A DNA stretch of 64,000 bases from Zeus faber (Eukaryota > Chordata > Actinopteri > Zeiformes > Zeidae). The position numbers and the translations under genes are program-made. Under the pieces are notes generated by a model, which saw only the letters and a list, made by a program, of their open reading frames with translations, did not search any database and was not told where the DNA came from. Below are positions 22,250 to 32,700 of the stretch, piece after piece. The DNA is taken from positions 1,364,001 through 1,428,000 of the forward strand of contig OY482866.1 in NCBI GenBank assembly GCA_960531495.1, given 5' to 3'. Each line of letters opens with the position of its first letter. The first letter of the stretch is position 1.

Positions 22250-22267
22250 ATCACGTCGGGGTCACCA
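22250..22267 (-). other. Retroviral primer-binding site, complementary to tRNA-Trp
   Basis: The plus-strand bases ATCACGTCGGGGTCACCA match the 3' end of vertebrate tRNA-Trp, including its CCA, over 18 nt, so the minus strand carries the corresponding primer-binding site. It lies three bases inside the LTR end, the usual distance. It fixes the orientation of the provirus and the inner edge of its 5' LTR. Confidence 0.9.
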
Positions 22268-22270
22268 ATT

Positions 22271-22612
22271 TGTCGTGTTCAAAATTTCCAAATCCGGAAT
22301 GATGGGATGAAACTGGAACTTTGAGCTACGGAGAGTTTATAGGACGGTTTGAGAATCTACCAAAAAATAAAAAACGTTTTACGTCGACGTGGTTAGTCCT
22401 AAGCTGCGTGTCTCATCTAGCATACATTTCACCCAGGAGTCTGCAGAAACTTTGTTTCCTCGTCACTTTGTTACAAATGACAGACCCCCCTTTGCGAGGC
22501 GGTCCCGCCTTTGTTATTTCCCATCTCCCGAGTATCTAGTTTCAGACTCCCCGCTGTGTGTGCGCCAGATTAACCGTTTCAGTGCCGGTTTCTAACTGGT
22601 TGCGTAGTTACA
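22271..22612 (-). repeat. 5' LTR of the endogenous retrovirus (outer edge uncertain)
   Basis: On the minus strand the LTR ends CGACA next to the primer-binding site. A TATAAA (22341-22336) gives a plausible promoter, leaving a short R-U5 of about 40-60 bp. The outer edge is a guess: reading the minus strand from 22612 gives TGTAACTACG, a proper TG start. No second LTR exists in the window to confirm it, and no target duplication can be checked. Confidence 0.6.
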
Positions 22613-22861
22613 CCCAGTGTCTTTAGACATGTTTTAATTTTGGCTCTGACTGATCAATAAAACTGTATTTCATAATTACCCACTATATGAATGATAGTAA
22701 TGTACATGAATAAATTTATGTAATGTATACTGTAGTATACACACATATAGTTTTGCTATCGAGGATTAGTTCAATCTGTAATGTTATAGTTATAGTAGTA
22801 TAGTTATATGTAGTACGTAATAGTTATAGTATATGTATATATATATATATTTTTTTTTTCT
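22613..22861. other. AT-rich spacer with TA microsatellite
   Basis: Contains repeated TATAGTTATAGTA words and a TA run at about 22833-22851 followed by poly-T. No gene. Confidence 0.7.
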
Positions 22862-23545
22862 CACAAAACCCAACAGGAAGTCGGCCATTTTTTATTTTCC
22901 TGACTTTTTAGTCATATTTATGTTTTGTACTTTAGCGAAACTCCTCCTTGGCGATTTATCGGATCGGCTTCAAACTTGACGAGTGTCTACAAGACACCTT
23001 CACAGCTTAACATTATCAAAATATATATATTTTTTGGCACACGGTGTGGGCGTGGCAACACGTTAAATTTCATGTTCCAAAAGATACTTGGAAATTCACG
23101 AAACTTTGTGCACTCGTCAGTCCCAGTGTGGCAATTGATATTCTATGGGTTCCGTGCTTGGGCATGGCAAAATGACCGGACACGCCCTGTTGAAAATTTC
23201 AAAACATCAAACCTATTCACTTTTTAACATGAAATTGGGTATATTAATGTAACATCACTAGACTCAAAAAAAATTATATTGCCGCCATGACCGACACCCA
23301 ACCAACAGGAAGGTGGCCATATTGGATTTAATGTGCGCAAACTCCTAGGGGATTCATCAGATCGACTTCAAAGTTCGCGAGTGTCTACAAGACACTTTGG
23401 GGATTAAATTTATTAAAACATTGGGTTTTCGTCACACAATGTGGGCATGGCACTGTGTTGAATTGAAGTGTTAACCTGACTTTTGGGGCCTTAAGAAACT
23501 CGAAAAATCACAAAACTTTACACACTCAAGATCAAACCTATTCAC
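22862..23545 (+). repeat. ~400-bp unnamed repeat, plus-oriented copies on the far side of the provirus
   Basis: One near-complete copy (22862-23230) has the same block order as the minus-oriented copy at 12786-13195. A second, more degenerate and shortened copy follows at 23281-23545 (AACAGGAAGGTGGCCAT, GTGTCTACAAGACAC, TGTGGGCATGGC, ACTTTTGGGGCCTTAAGAAA). The last phrase also occurs near 13820 on the other side of the provirus. Confidence 0.85.
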
Positions 23546-23850
23546 TTTTTTAGTATCTCCTCCGAGATCTGCATAGAATTCCGGCAGGTTTTCCTCTTGT
23601 CTTTCTCCTCCGTCGGCGTATTGGTAAACACAGTGGCGGCAGGACAAAGAGATCTTAGTACGTACTCCGGTAAGTTGCGAAAAAGTCCGTATGAGGTGTC
23701 GAACAGACGTCCAGGAGTGCTTGTCGTTCATATTGTAATAGCGACAGTGCACTGCATGCAAAAATAAGAACAATACAAATAGTAATAAACACAAAACTAA
23801 GAGTTGAATGCAGAGCCGGTGTGTCCATACTACGGCGCACCCGGAAGTTA
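23546..23850 (-). pseudogene. LINE 5'-end-like coding fragment
   Basis: On the minus strand a hydrophobic N-terminal stretch (STLSFVFITICIVLIFAC) is followed by SLLQYERQALLDV, a phrase resembling the region just before the endonuclease domain in many fish L2-type non-LTR retrotransposon open frames. The frame shifts once near 23660 and continues to about 23560 without reaching endonuclease or RT motifs. Identification rests on this short phrase; alternatives include a 5' exon of an unrelated gene. Confidence 0.4.
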
Positions 23851-24689
23851 GTCCGGGTTAACTCATAAGTTAGCTAGCTTCCTCTGCTGAACCAATATTT
23901 TACTAAAATGACTTTTACAACTCTCTTTGCTCCAACTTCCATCCTTAACAAAGAATCCCAAATGCATCATTTGCTAACTTTCCCACTTTCATTGTCTTTC
24001 ACATCAACTTCCATAATCATTTCAGCCTGTCAACTAACTTTACAGCTCTCTCGCCTTGTTATATTTTTTTCAAATAAATTTAAAGCCTTACAGTATCCTT
24101 TCCAGAAATCCTACCAGATATTTAGATTATAACGCTACTTTTAAACCAAGGACTCCTGTGGGAAACTAGTTTGACATGTTGTGTACAACACACATACTAT
24201 GCTTACTGTATCTCACATTTATACATTTGCTTGTTTTTAATCGCGATTTTCATCAGCCATGTAGCTAAACATACCCCGAGACACTGATAAAATGTCTCCG
24301 AACTCATCTCATCCATACGTGCTCCAGAGTGATCCATCGGCCAGGCGGTCACACGCCTCAAACACCATTTCAATCACCCAAGGATTCATTCATTCAACGC
24401 TTTTGCTAGGATGGGTCAAGAATAATCTATAATAATCATGTATTTAATAATGTCGATTTTATTATTGGATAACATAAAGCAAATAAACAGACAAAAACCA
24501 CGATTCTCTTGATCAATGCAAAATTGGCTACTTCATAAGTAAGGCATACATTTTTAATGTACAACACATCTCTGAGTACTTAAAAAAGCCCTCTATATAA
24601 TACATTTCTCTTTATTCTTCTTCATAATATTGTTCTTATACTGTAGCTAACCAATAATAAATGAAATACTTTTTACCATTAATGCAACT
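23851..24689. other. AT-rich non-coding, no recognised feature
   Basis: No domain or repeat that I recognise. A 74-codon open frame at 23908-24132 has no support. Confidence 0.6.
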
Positions 24690-24915
24690 TCTGGTGCTCC
24701 TTCGTTTTGCTGATGGCCTTCTAGTCTGGATCATACGTTGTGAGGTTAAGCTTAATGCAGGCGTTGAGGCTTCCATCAGTTAAACTTAAGCGTAGGATGG
24801 TCTTAATGTTTCTCAGATGCGAGAAAGACTGCACACATGCATTTGTAAAGCCAAACATGGTCAATACGGCATTACTCACACGCTGCATTGTGTGCTGTGT
24901 GACGGGACGCTCGTT
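24690..24915 (-). pseudogene. hAT transposase C-terminal fragment
   Basis: On the minus strand, downward from about 24850, the translation reads CVQSFSHLRNIKTILRLSLT followed by DGSLNACIKLNLTTYDPD and a stop. The pattern (C..(S/A)FS.(M/L)..IK...R..LTD..L..C(I/L)) is the conserved C-terminal dimerisation end of hAT transposases. Stops upstream show that it is decayed. It lies on the same strand as the hAT terminus at 25595 and about 0.7 kb inside it, so the two probably belong to one deleted element. Confidence 0.65.
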
Positions 24916-24944
24916 CCAAGTTTTAAGAATCAGCTGGTCTTCAG

Positions 24945-24972
24945 TTTCAAGTTCAAGTTCAAGTTCAAGAGA
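24945..24972. repeat. TTCAAG hexanucleotide repeat
   Basis: Four to five TTCAAG units (24945-24970) leading into AGATTATTTGTCACATACAT, a phrase common in fish interspersed repeats. Confidence 0.8.
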
Positions 24973-25379
24973 TTATTTGTCACATACATATTGAAGTTTT
25001 TTCGACTTCTGTCCACTTTTGTTCAGCTGATTGGTCCGACTCGAGGCAGGGAGTTTTCTTAATGTTTGTCTGTCTTACAGAGGGGATCGGCGCATGGGCT
25101 CGTAAGCAGTCCAGCAGTGGAACGCCATTCCTCCTGCTCCCAAGAGGATCATTATTATCCACAATTATTATAATGATCCTCAGTGATACATATAATTGTG
25201 GCCTGCGTGCCGCAAGTTGAAATGAACAGTAAAACTTTCGCCATGTCGGCGCACCACAGCCATCTCCTTCCCTAAGCCCTTACCTGTGGGCAGAGACTTC
25301 CACAAGTTGCGCCTGAGCAGAGACCCGGTAGGGGCAGGGCGCCGAGTAAATGGCGCCCCGGAGTCTTTATGTTGTCCGC

Positions 25380-25595
25380 AGCCGGTGCTTGACTACTTTG
25401 TCCGCCACATTTATATTTTGAATTTTATTTTCAAGTTGTAATTTCTCTTACCTGTTTTACTTTAAAATGACACAGAATAATAATTTATTACTTGTTAATT
25501 GTGATGAAAAATTTTAGCTCAAAATTGTATGCGAGCCATATACCGTCATCAAAAGAGCCGTAATTGGCTCGCGAGCCATAGGTTCCCGACCCCTG
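25380..25595 (-). mobile_element. hAT transposon terminus
   Basis: The plus strand ends GGTTCCCGACCCCTG at 25595, so the minus strand begins CAGGGGTCGGGAACC, a typical hAT terminal inverted repeat. Just inside are the subterminal GGCTCGCGAGCCATA palindrome and GCGAGCCATA words characteristic of one large group of vertebrate hAT elements. The 8 bases outside (CTCTAGAT, 25596-25603) would be one copy of the target duplication; I could not find the matching end. Confidence 0.8.
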
Positions 25596-25603
25596 CTCTA
25601 GAT

Positions 25604-26383
25604 TGATTCAATCTTTAAGCTTACTCAGATCTTCCCTGATCGGAACAATATCTCAGTGAGTCGTCACCTTCACTTTTCGGGAATCTTGTGTTGCCTTTGC
25701 TGGACCTGTCCAGACGACTCCTTGTTGGATATCTTACGGCCGGTCTCTGACTGCCGCTGGGCACACAACCTGGACATGAAGAGAGTCTCATCATCGTCGC
25801 CAGATTGTTGGATAAATTATCCTAGGTGGTCGGTGAGGTTAATCTGCCCGCTACAGGAAAACAAAACTGAGAGTATTAAAGATATTTATTCTGCAAAATA
25901 AAGAGAAAGATACCGTCATGCTTCAAAGCAGTGTTCTGATCAGTCTACCCCTATTACTGACGAAGAGGGCTTTATACCAAAGAGAGGTTGTGTGTCAGGT
26001 GTCATTTACAACTCTGATCCTCAGTCATATCCCTGGGTGTTCCCCCAAACAGTGATTTAACAGTCAAACTTCGGTCACAGACACAATCCTACTGTACCAT
26101 AAAACAAACACACAACGCTCTTTTAAGTCCCTCTTGTCCTTATCCTTATCTCCACACAAGGTTAAGTGAAGGATGGAATGTGGTCTGGTTTTTCCAATAC
26201 TACAACTGAAATGTTTTAGACAGTTTTTACACACAGACACACACAGACAATTTTTTTGTCTCTTTATATTAACTCTGAGTGACTCATAAAAACCCATAGA
26301 CAATGAGTTTTATAACTAAGTAACATACAAAAGGCTATTGTCCTGTATAAAACATGTAAAACCTCATTCAAATAGTTGATCAT
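25604..26383. other. Non-coding, no recognised feature
   Basis: An 81-codon open frame at 25656-25901 has no recognisable domain. No strong repeats. Confidence 0.5.
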
Positions 26384-26750
26384 GTGCATTTTTCTCTCAC
26401 AGCCTACATACGTGCAACTGCGGCTCTAGCGCATGCCACTGTGATTGCACTGACGTTTCACCTTCTGGACTTGATAGACCTGCTGGCTAATTTAAGGGTC
26501 TTATTGGCCCGACTTAATGGCCTTGTTGGCCGACTTGAAGGACCTGCTGGATGCGTTGCCAAGCCCGCTTTGCGCACTCAAAGTTGTACTGCCACTGCGG
26601 TCCAGGCCTTTTGCCCGTTCCTCCAAGCCTGGCTGTCTGTTTGGGCCCACGAGTTCTGTGGAGCCTCAGCCTTTCGAGGGGTCTGAGGGTTCCGTGGGCC
26701 CTGGGTGTTCTGACATCATTGCTCTCAGCAATGCCTTGAGGTGAGGCCAA
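26384..26750. other. GC-rich stretch, open in several frames, not recognised
   Basis: Open frames exist on both strands over this stretch: plus 26384-26686, 26517-26744 and 26551-26739, and minus 26514-26750. The plus frame has a Leu-rich stretch (DLIDLLANLRVLLARLNGLV) and the minus frame a Trp/Gln-rich one (AKRAWQRIQQVLQV). The base composition alone explains simultaneous opening. I do not recognise either product. It could be a decayed exon. Confidence 0.3.
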
Positions 26751-28060
26751 TCTTTTTACTCTTAAGCCCTCACCACATGTAGCTGTACTTGGCTATACAG
26801 CGAGCTAAACACTCTTGCAATAAGTACCCAGAGACAGGAGCGCACTTTTGGTATCGTTAATGAAAGCGGTGTAAAACTGTGGAACAGTAGAGAAATATGC
26901 AGATAAACGATCAATCTCTATGCAGATGTAGATAACGTGTTAATACGTTGTCATAGCTCCCACATTGTATACATACAACAATAACATGAATTATCTCACA
27001 AATTGTGCTTTCTCAAGGGCAGTGAAGAGGCTGATGGAAGAGATGTTAATCCGGGTCTGGGACATGATCAGATTGGCTGAGTGTGCCTTGATCTGTTTAT
27101 GCCTGTTCTGATTTTACTATTATATTATTATACTATCATCCAAATGCTATGATGTTGCAATACTGACTGCGCGGGGGGCGCACCGGGAGGCAGAACAACC
27201 GTGTTTTGGTTGCATCTAAATTTTTTAGTATGGCTTTTAAGTTGGTTTTTAACTGTATTTCTGTGTTTGTATTGGAACTGATTTTTTTAATCTGGCTTTT
27301 AAATCAGTTTTGAAACTGTATTTCTGTATCAGGATTGGGTCTGAATTTTTGGGACACATCATCAGTAGTGGACCCCAGGACCATGAGGTGTTTGACCATT
27401 ATCACTAGACACCCTCGCCTGAGGAAGGCCCTCCCGTGGTTGATCAAGCCTCGGAGTGTGTCCCATAGCCAATTGGAGTTCAATTTGGGTTATGCTCGAT
27501 TGTGGGTAGGCAAAGAGTTTTGCTAAGCATTAATTTAGAATGATTTATGTTAAGAGTTTTGCTAAACATTAATTTTGAATGACCAATTTACTAATGCTTC
27601 ATGCAATTATGCCATGTCAAGGTTGGTATGGTAAATTATAAAAAAAAAATAAAAGGTTACGTTTAATAGGTAAGTATTTAGAGGTGTCTTGTGTTCCTAC
27701 TTTGTGTCAGGGTCTTCTGTAGGTTCAGAATGAAGTTAGCTCCTCGGCACATCTGAATTTATGGGGCATAGCTCCACCCATTTTTTGGAATAAACTCCTT
27801 TTATTTTCTTTGTTTTCTTCCAATAAAAATCCTAATTGGTTTTAACCAATTGGGGATGGGGGGGATGGGTTTTAACCAACTTCATCTTTCATTTTCATAA
27901 ACGTCCTTTACTTACTCAACTTACTACGCCGGATCGAGCTGTACACTCTACCTTCATCCACTCCCTCATTTTCATGAGGGAAAGGAGGATAGAAGAGAGA
28001 AGATAGAAGATAACGTATTGTCAGACGATTTAAAATGCTGAAAAGGCGGTTAGGTTAAAA
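26751..28060. other. Non-coding, no recognised gene
   Basis: Contains two near-copies of a phrase (TTTTTTAGTATGGCTTTTAA near 27222 and TTTTTTAATCTGGCTTTTAA near 27283, each followed by an AACTGTATTTCTGT) about 61 bp apart, and two copies of AGAGTTTTGCTAA(G/A)CATTAATTT near 27512 and 27553. No coding signal that I can support. Confidence 0.5.
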
Positions 28061-28072
28061 GCTTGTATGTGC

Positions 28073-28097
28073 GCCCCACACTGTGTTGGTGTGGGGC
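28073..28097. other. Perfect 9-bp inverted repeat (hairpin)
   Basis: GCCCCACAC (28073-28081) and GTGTGGGGC (28089-28097) are exact reverse complements around a 7-base loop. No T-run or gene end is nearby, so no terminator role is implied. Confidence 0.8.
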
Positions 28098-29113
28098 GTG
28101 GTTGTGTGTTTGGGCGCCGCGCCCCTGCATCGATCTGGTCGCGATTCGCCTATCTCTCCCAGTGCCAAAACTTATATTCACAAATACACCACACAATAGG
28201 CCTAGGGCTTGCGGGATGGGTGGGGTGCAAGCTATATAGGTGGGGATGCAGCGGGCAGCTGCCATCTTGCCTGTCACGCTCCTGCCCCAGCGTGCTTCTC
28301 GTCCGTTACGAAATGTTAATCCGACTCATATTGGCTTAGAATGCATACACTCGCACACGAATCCTACTCCAAGCAACACTCCACCAGACCAGGGTCTGCG
28401 GGGCAGGAGGGGTGTGAGTGATTCAGGGTCGACTTGCCTGAAGGACTTGCATCCCCAACCCCGCAATTTTGACTGCAATAGGCAACAGTACACATTTAGC
28501 ACTGGGGTTTTCCGGGATGGACAGACAGGCGGTCCTATCACACACACACACACATGCACACACCACCACACCTTCTTTGAATGCACCCCAGCAGCCTTCT
28601 GGTTGCATTACTCTCCTTTTCTCCCTCATTTACTGCCATAACTATGACAGGAAGAGGCCAGGTGACCATTTGTCATTCCAGTTTTCCTGGACCTAATCAA
28701 CTGTTTTTCATTACATGTTGTCGTCCAATGTTAATTTTTTTGTGTAAATGTTTTCAGGTTCTATGTTTAATTGTCTCACCGGCCATGATTCTCTCCCTCT
28801 TGGGGTAGTGATCAGTTGTTTATAGACCCAAACATGATAAATAGTTTTCCAAAGAGGGGGGTTGGTGGTGGTTCTCTTTGACCAAAAACTGTGCTCTTGT
28901 CATCCTACAGGTCATCCACTGGACAGAATTATTGCAGCAGTTCTTGATGATTTAAGAATTAATAAAGTGTTGCATTGCAGGTGGAGAACTTGAGCTACAC
29001 TTGCGGACTAACTCCGTCCTAGATGCAATGGCATGCAAATACTCTTTGTTGTATGCCCAGCATGCTGACAGGATGGGTTGAAAATAAATAAATAAAAAAT
29101 AAAATCTCCACGA
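28098..29113. other. Non-coding flank of the satellite array
   Basis: Includes a CA-rich run at about 28540-28566. No coding region that I can support. AT-rich sequence with AAATAAATAAATAAA near 29082 abuts the first satellite sequence. Confidence 0.6.
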
Positions 29114-29780
29114 ATTACTCTGTGTGGCAGGATCAGACAAAAGGTCAAACATGTATTTGTCGAGTTAAAAAACGCATTTTCAGCCCATTTAAACGTCGAA
29201 AAGGCGGATCGGTTAAACGCTACAGTCATTACTCTGTGTGACAGTGTCAGGCAGTTTAAATACTATGATGAACTAGTATGTGCTGCTAAAGTGTTGTTTG
29301 TCAAACAGTTGTAGGTCCTTCTAACATTTATTTTTCGAGTAATGATTATTTTTATCAACGTCTGCACATGTGGGAAAAAACGCATTTTCAGCCGATTTAA
29401 ACGCCGAAAAGGCGGATCGGTTAAACGCTACAGTCATTACTCTGTGCGACAGTGTCAGACAGTTTAAATACTATGATGAACTAGTATGTGCTGCTAAAGT
29501 GTTGTCTGTCAACGAGTTTTAGGCTCATATAAAATGTATTTTTCGAGTTATGAGTATTTTCAGAATTTTGGACGGTTTGCTGCCTTGCTGAATTAGAGAA
29601 ACACCGAACCAATGTCTCTTTATAGGTGAATGATTCAGAATGCTGCAGTACACCATATAATTTTAATTAATATGAGGAACAATTATGTGCTTAAGTCTTT
29701 CTCAAAGACAGTTTAAATACAATGATAAACTAGTATGTGCTGCTAAAGTGTTGTTTGTCAACCAGTTTTAGGCCCATATA
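29114..29780 (+). repeat. Left edge of the satellite array: diverged A and B monomers
   Basis: Satellite similarity begins within a monomer at about 29114 (ATTACTCTGTGTGGCAG, compare ATTACTCTGTGTGACAG in full monomers). The next units (29150-29545) are A-type with private changes such as CACATTTTTTAACTCG-type variants and ACTATGATGAACTAG. They are followed by a B-type unit. These edge monomers differ more from the consensus than interior ones, as is usual at the margin of an array homogenised by unequal exchange. Confidence 0.85.
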
Positions 29781-32700
29781 AAATGTATTTCTCGAGTTAT
29801 GATCATTTTCATCAAAGTCTACACATGTGGGAAAAAACGCATTTTCAGCCGATTTAAACGTCGATTTGGCGGAACGGTTAAACGCTTCAGCCATTACTAT
29901 GTGACAGTGTCAGACAGTTTAAATACAATGATAAACTAGTATGTGCTGCTAAAGTGTTGTTTTTCAAACAGTTTTAGGCCCATTTAAAATGTATTTTTCG
30001 AGTTATGATCATGTTCAGAACTTTGGACGATTTGCTGTCTAGCTGAATTAGAGAAACACCGAACAATTGTCTCTTTGTAGGTGCATGATTTTGAATGCTG
30101 CAGTACACCATATAACTTTAATTAATATGAGGAACAATTATGTGCTTCTTAAGTCTTTCCTAAAGACAGTTTAAATACAATGATAAACTAGTATGTGCTG
30201 CTAAAGTCTTGTTTGTCAACCAGTTTTAGGCCCAAATAAAATGTATTTTTCGAGTTCTGATAATTTTCATCAAAGTCTACACGTGAGAAAAAACGCATTT
30301 TCAGCCGATTTAAACGTCGAAAAGGCGAATCGGTTGAACGCTTCAGTCATTACTCTATGTGACAGTGTCAGAAAGTGTAAATACAATGATAAACTAGTAT
30401 GTGCTGCTAATGTGTTGTTTGCCAACCAGTTTTAGGCCCATATAAAATGTATTTTTCGAGTTATGATCATTTTCCGAACTTTGGACCGTTTGCTGTCTAG
30501 CTGAATTAGAGAAACACCGAACCATTGTCTCTTTGTAGGCGCATGATTTAGAATGCTGCAGTACACCATATAACTTTAATGAATATGAGGAACTATTATG
30601 TGCTTCTTAAGTCTTTCTCAAAGACAGTTTAAATACAATGATAAACTAGTATGTGCTGCTAAAGTCTTGTTTGTCAACCAGTTTTAGGCCCATATAAAAT
30701 GTATTTTTCGAGTTCTGATAATTTTCATCAAAGTCTACACGTGGGAAAAAACGCATTTTCAGTCGATTTAAACGTCGACAAGGCGAATCGGTTAAACGCT
30801 TAAGTCATTACTCCATGTGACAGTGTCAGACAGTTTAAATACAATGATAAACTAGTATGTGCTGCTAAAGTCTTGTTTGTCAACCAGTTTTAGGCCCAAA
30901 TAAAATGTATTTTTCGAGTTCTGATAATTTTCATCAAAGTCTACACGTGAGAAAAAACGCATTTTCAGCCGATTTAAACGTCGAAAAGGCGAATCGTTTG
31001 AACGCTTCAGTCATTACTCTATGTGACAGTGTCAGTCAGTTTAAATACAATGATGAACTAGTATGTGCTGCTAAAGTCTTGTTTGTCAACCAGTTTTAGG
31101 CCCATATAAAATGTATTTTTCGAGTTCAGATAATTTTCATCAAAGTCTACACGTGGGAAAAAACGCATTTTCAGTCGATTTAAACGTCGATTTGGCGGAA
31201 CGGTTAAACACTTCAATCATTACTCTATGTGACAGTGTCAGACAGTTTAAATACAATGATAAACTAGTATGTGCTGCTAAAGTCTTGTTTGTCAACCAGT
31301 TTTAGGCCCAAATAAAATGTATTTTTCGAGTTCTGATAATTTTCCGAACTTTGGACCGTTTGCTGTCTAGCTGAATTAGAGAAACACCGAACCATTGTCT
31401 CTTTGTTGGTGAATGATTCAGAATGCTGCAGTACACCATATAACTTTAATTAATATGAGGAACAATTATTTTGCTTCTTAAGTCTTTCTCAAAGACAGTT
31501 TAAATACAATGATAAACTAGTATGTGCTGCTAAAGTGTTGTTTGTCAACCAGTTTTAGGCCCATATAAAATGTATTTTTCGAGTTATGATAATTTTCATC
31601 AAAGTCTACACATGTGGGAAAAAACGCATTTTCAGCCGATTTAAACGTCGAAAAGGCGGATCGGTTAAACGCTTCAGCCATTACTCTGTGACAGTGTCAG
31701 ACAGTTTAAATACAATGATAAACTAGTATGTGCTACTAAAGTCTTGTTTGTCAACCAGTTTTAGGCCCATATAAAATGTATTTTTCGAGTTATGATCATG
31801 TTCAGAACTTTGGACGATTTGCTGTCTAGCTGAATTAGAGAAACACCGAACAATTGTCTCTTTGTAGGTGCATGATTTTGAATGCTGCAGTACACCATAT
31901 AACTTTAATTAATATGAGGAACAATTATGTGCTTCTTAAGTCTTTCCTAAAGACAGTTTAAATACAATGACAAACTAGTATGTGCTGCTAAAGTCTTGTT
32001 TGTCAACCAGTTTTAGGCCCAAATAAAATGTATTTTTCGAGTTCTGATAATTTTCATCAAAGTCTACACGTGAGAAAAAACGCATTTTCAGCCGATTTAA
32101 ACGTCGAAAAGGCGAATCGGTTGAACGCTTCAGTCATTACTCTATGTGACAGTGTCAGAAAGTGTAAATACAATGATAAACTAGTATGTGCTGCTAATGT
32201 GTTGTTTGCCAACCAGTTTTAGGCCCATATAAAATGTATTTTTCGAGTTATGATCATTTTCCGAACTTTGGACCGTTTGCTGTCTAGCTGAATTAGAGAA
32301 ACACCGAACCATTGTCTCTTTGTAGGCGCATGATTTAGAATGCTGCAGTACACCATATAACTTTAATGAATATGAGGAACTATTATGTGCTTCTTAAGTC
32401 TTTCTCAAAGACAGTTTAAATACAATGATAAACTAGTATGTGCTGCTAAAGTCTTGTTTGTCAACCAGTTTTAGGCCCATATAAAATGTATTTTTCGAGT
32501 TCTGATAATTTTCATCAAAGTCTACACGTGGGAAAAAACGCATTTTCAGTCGATTTAAACGTCGACAAGGCGAATCGGTTAAACGCTAAAGTCATTACTC
32601 CATGTGACAGTGTCAGACAGTTTAAATACAATGATAAACTAGTATGTGCTGCTAAAGTCTTGTTTGTCAACCAGTTTTAGGCCCAAATAAAATGTATTTT

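Larger units (their letters stand above)
13928..22612 (-). mobile_element. Endogenous retrovirus (class I, gamma/epsilon-like), 5' LTR to partial env, 3' LTR missing
   Basis: A minus-strand provirus of about 8.7 kb: 5' LTR (22271-22612), primer-binding site, long leader with tandem repeats, gag, in-frame UAG, pro-pol with reverse transcriptase, RNase H and integrase, and a short env-like tail. The gag-UAG-pol arrangement in a single frame and the integrase C-terminus suggest a class I (gamma/epsilon-like) lineage. The tRNA-Trp primer is the one known from avian alpharetroviruses, so the combination is mixed. Multiple frameshifts and stops, no visible protease active site and loss of most of env and the 3' LTR make it an inactive genomic fossil. 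It sits between copies of the same ~400-bp repeat. Confidence 0.88.

Noticed and set aside
26384-26750. Possible exon on either strand
   Set aside because: Open in several frames at once because of composition. No recognisable protein or clear splice signals; listed only as an unrecognised stretch.
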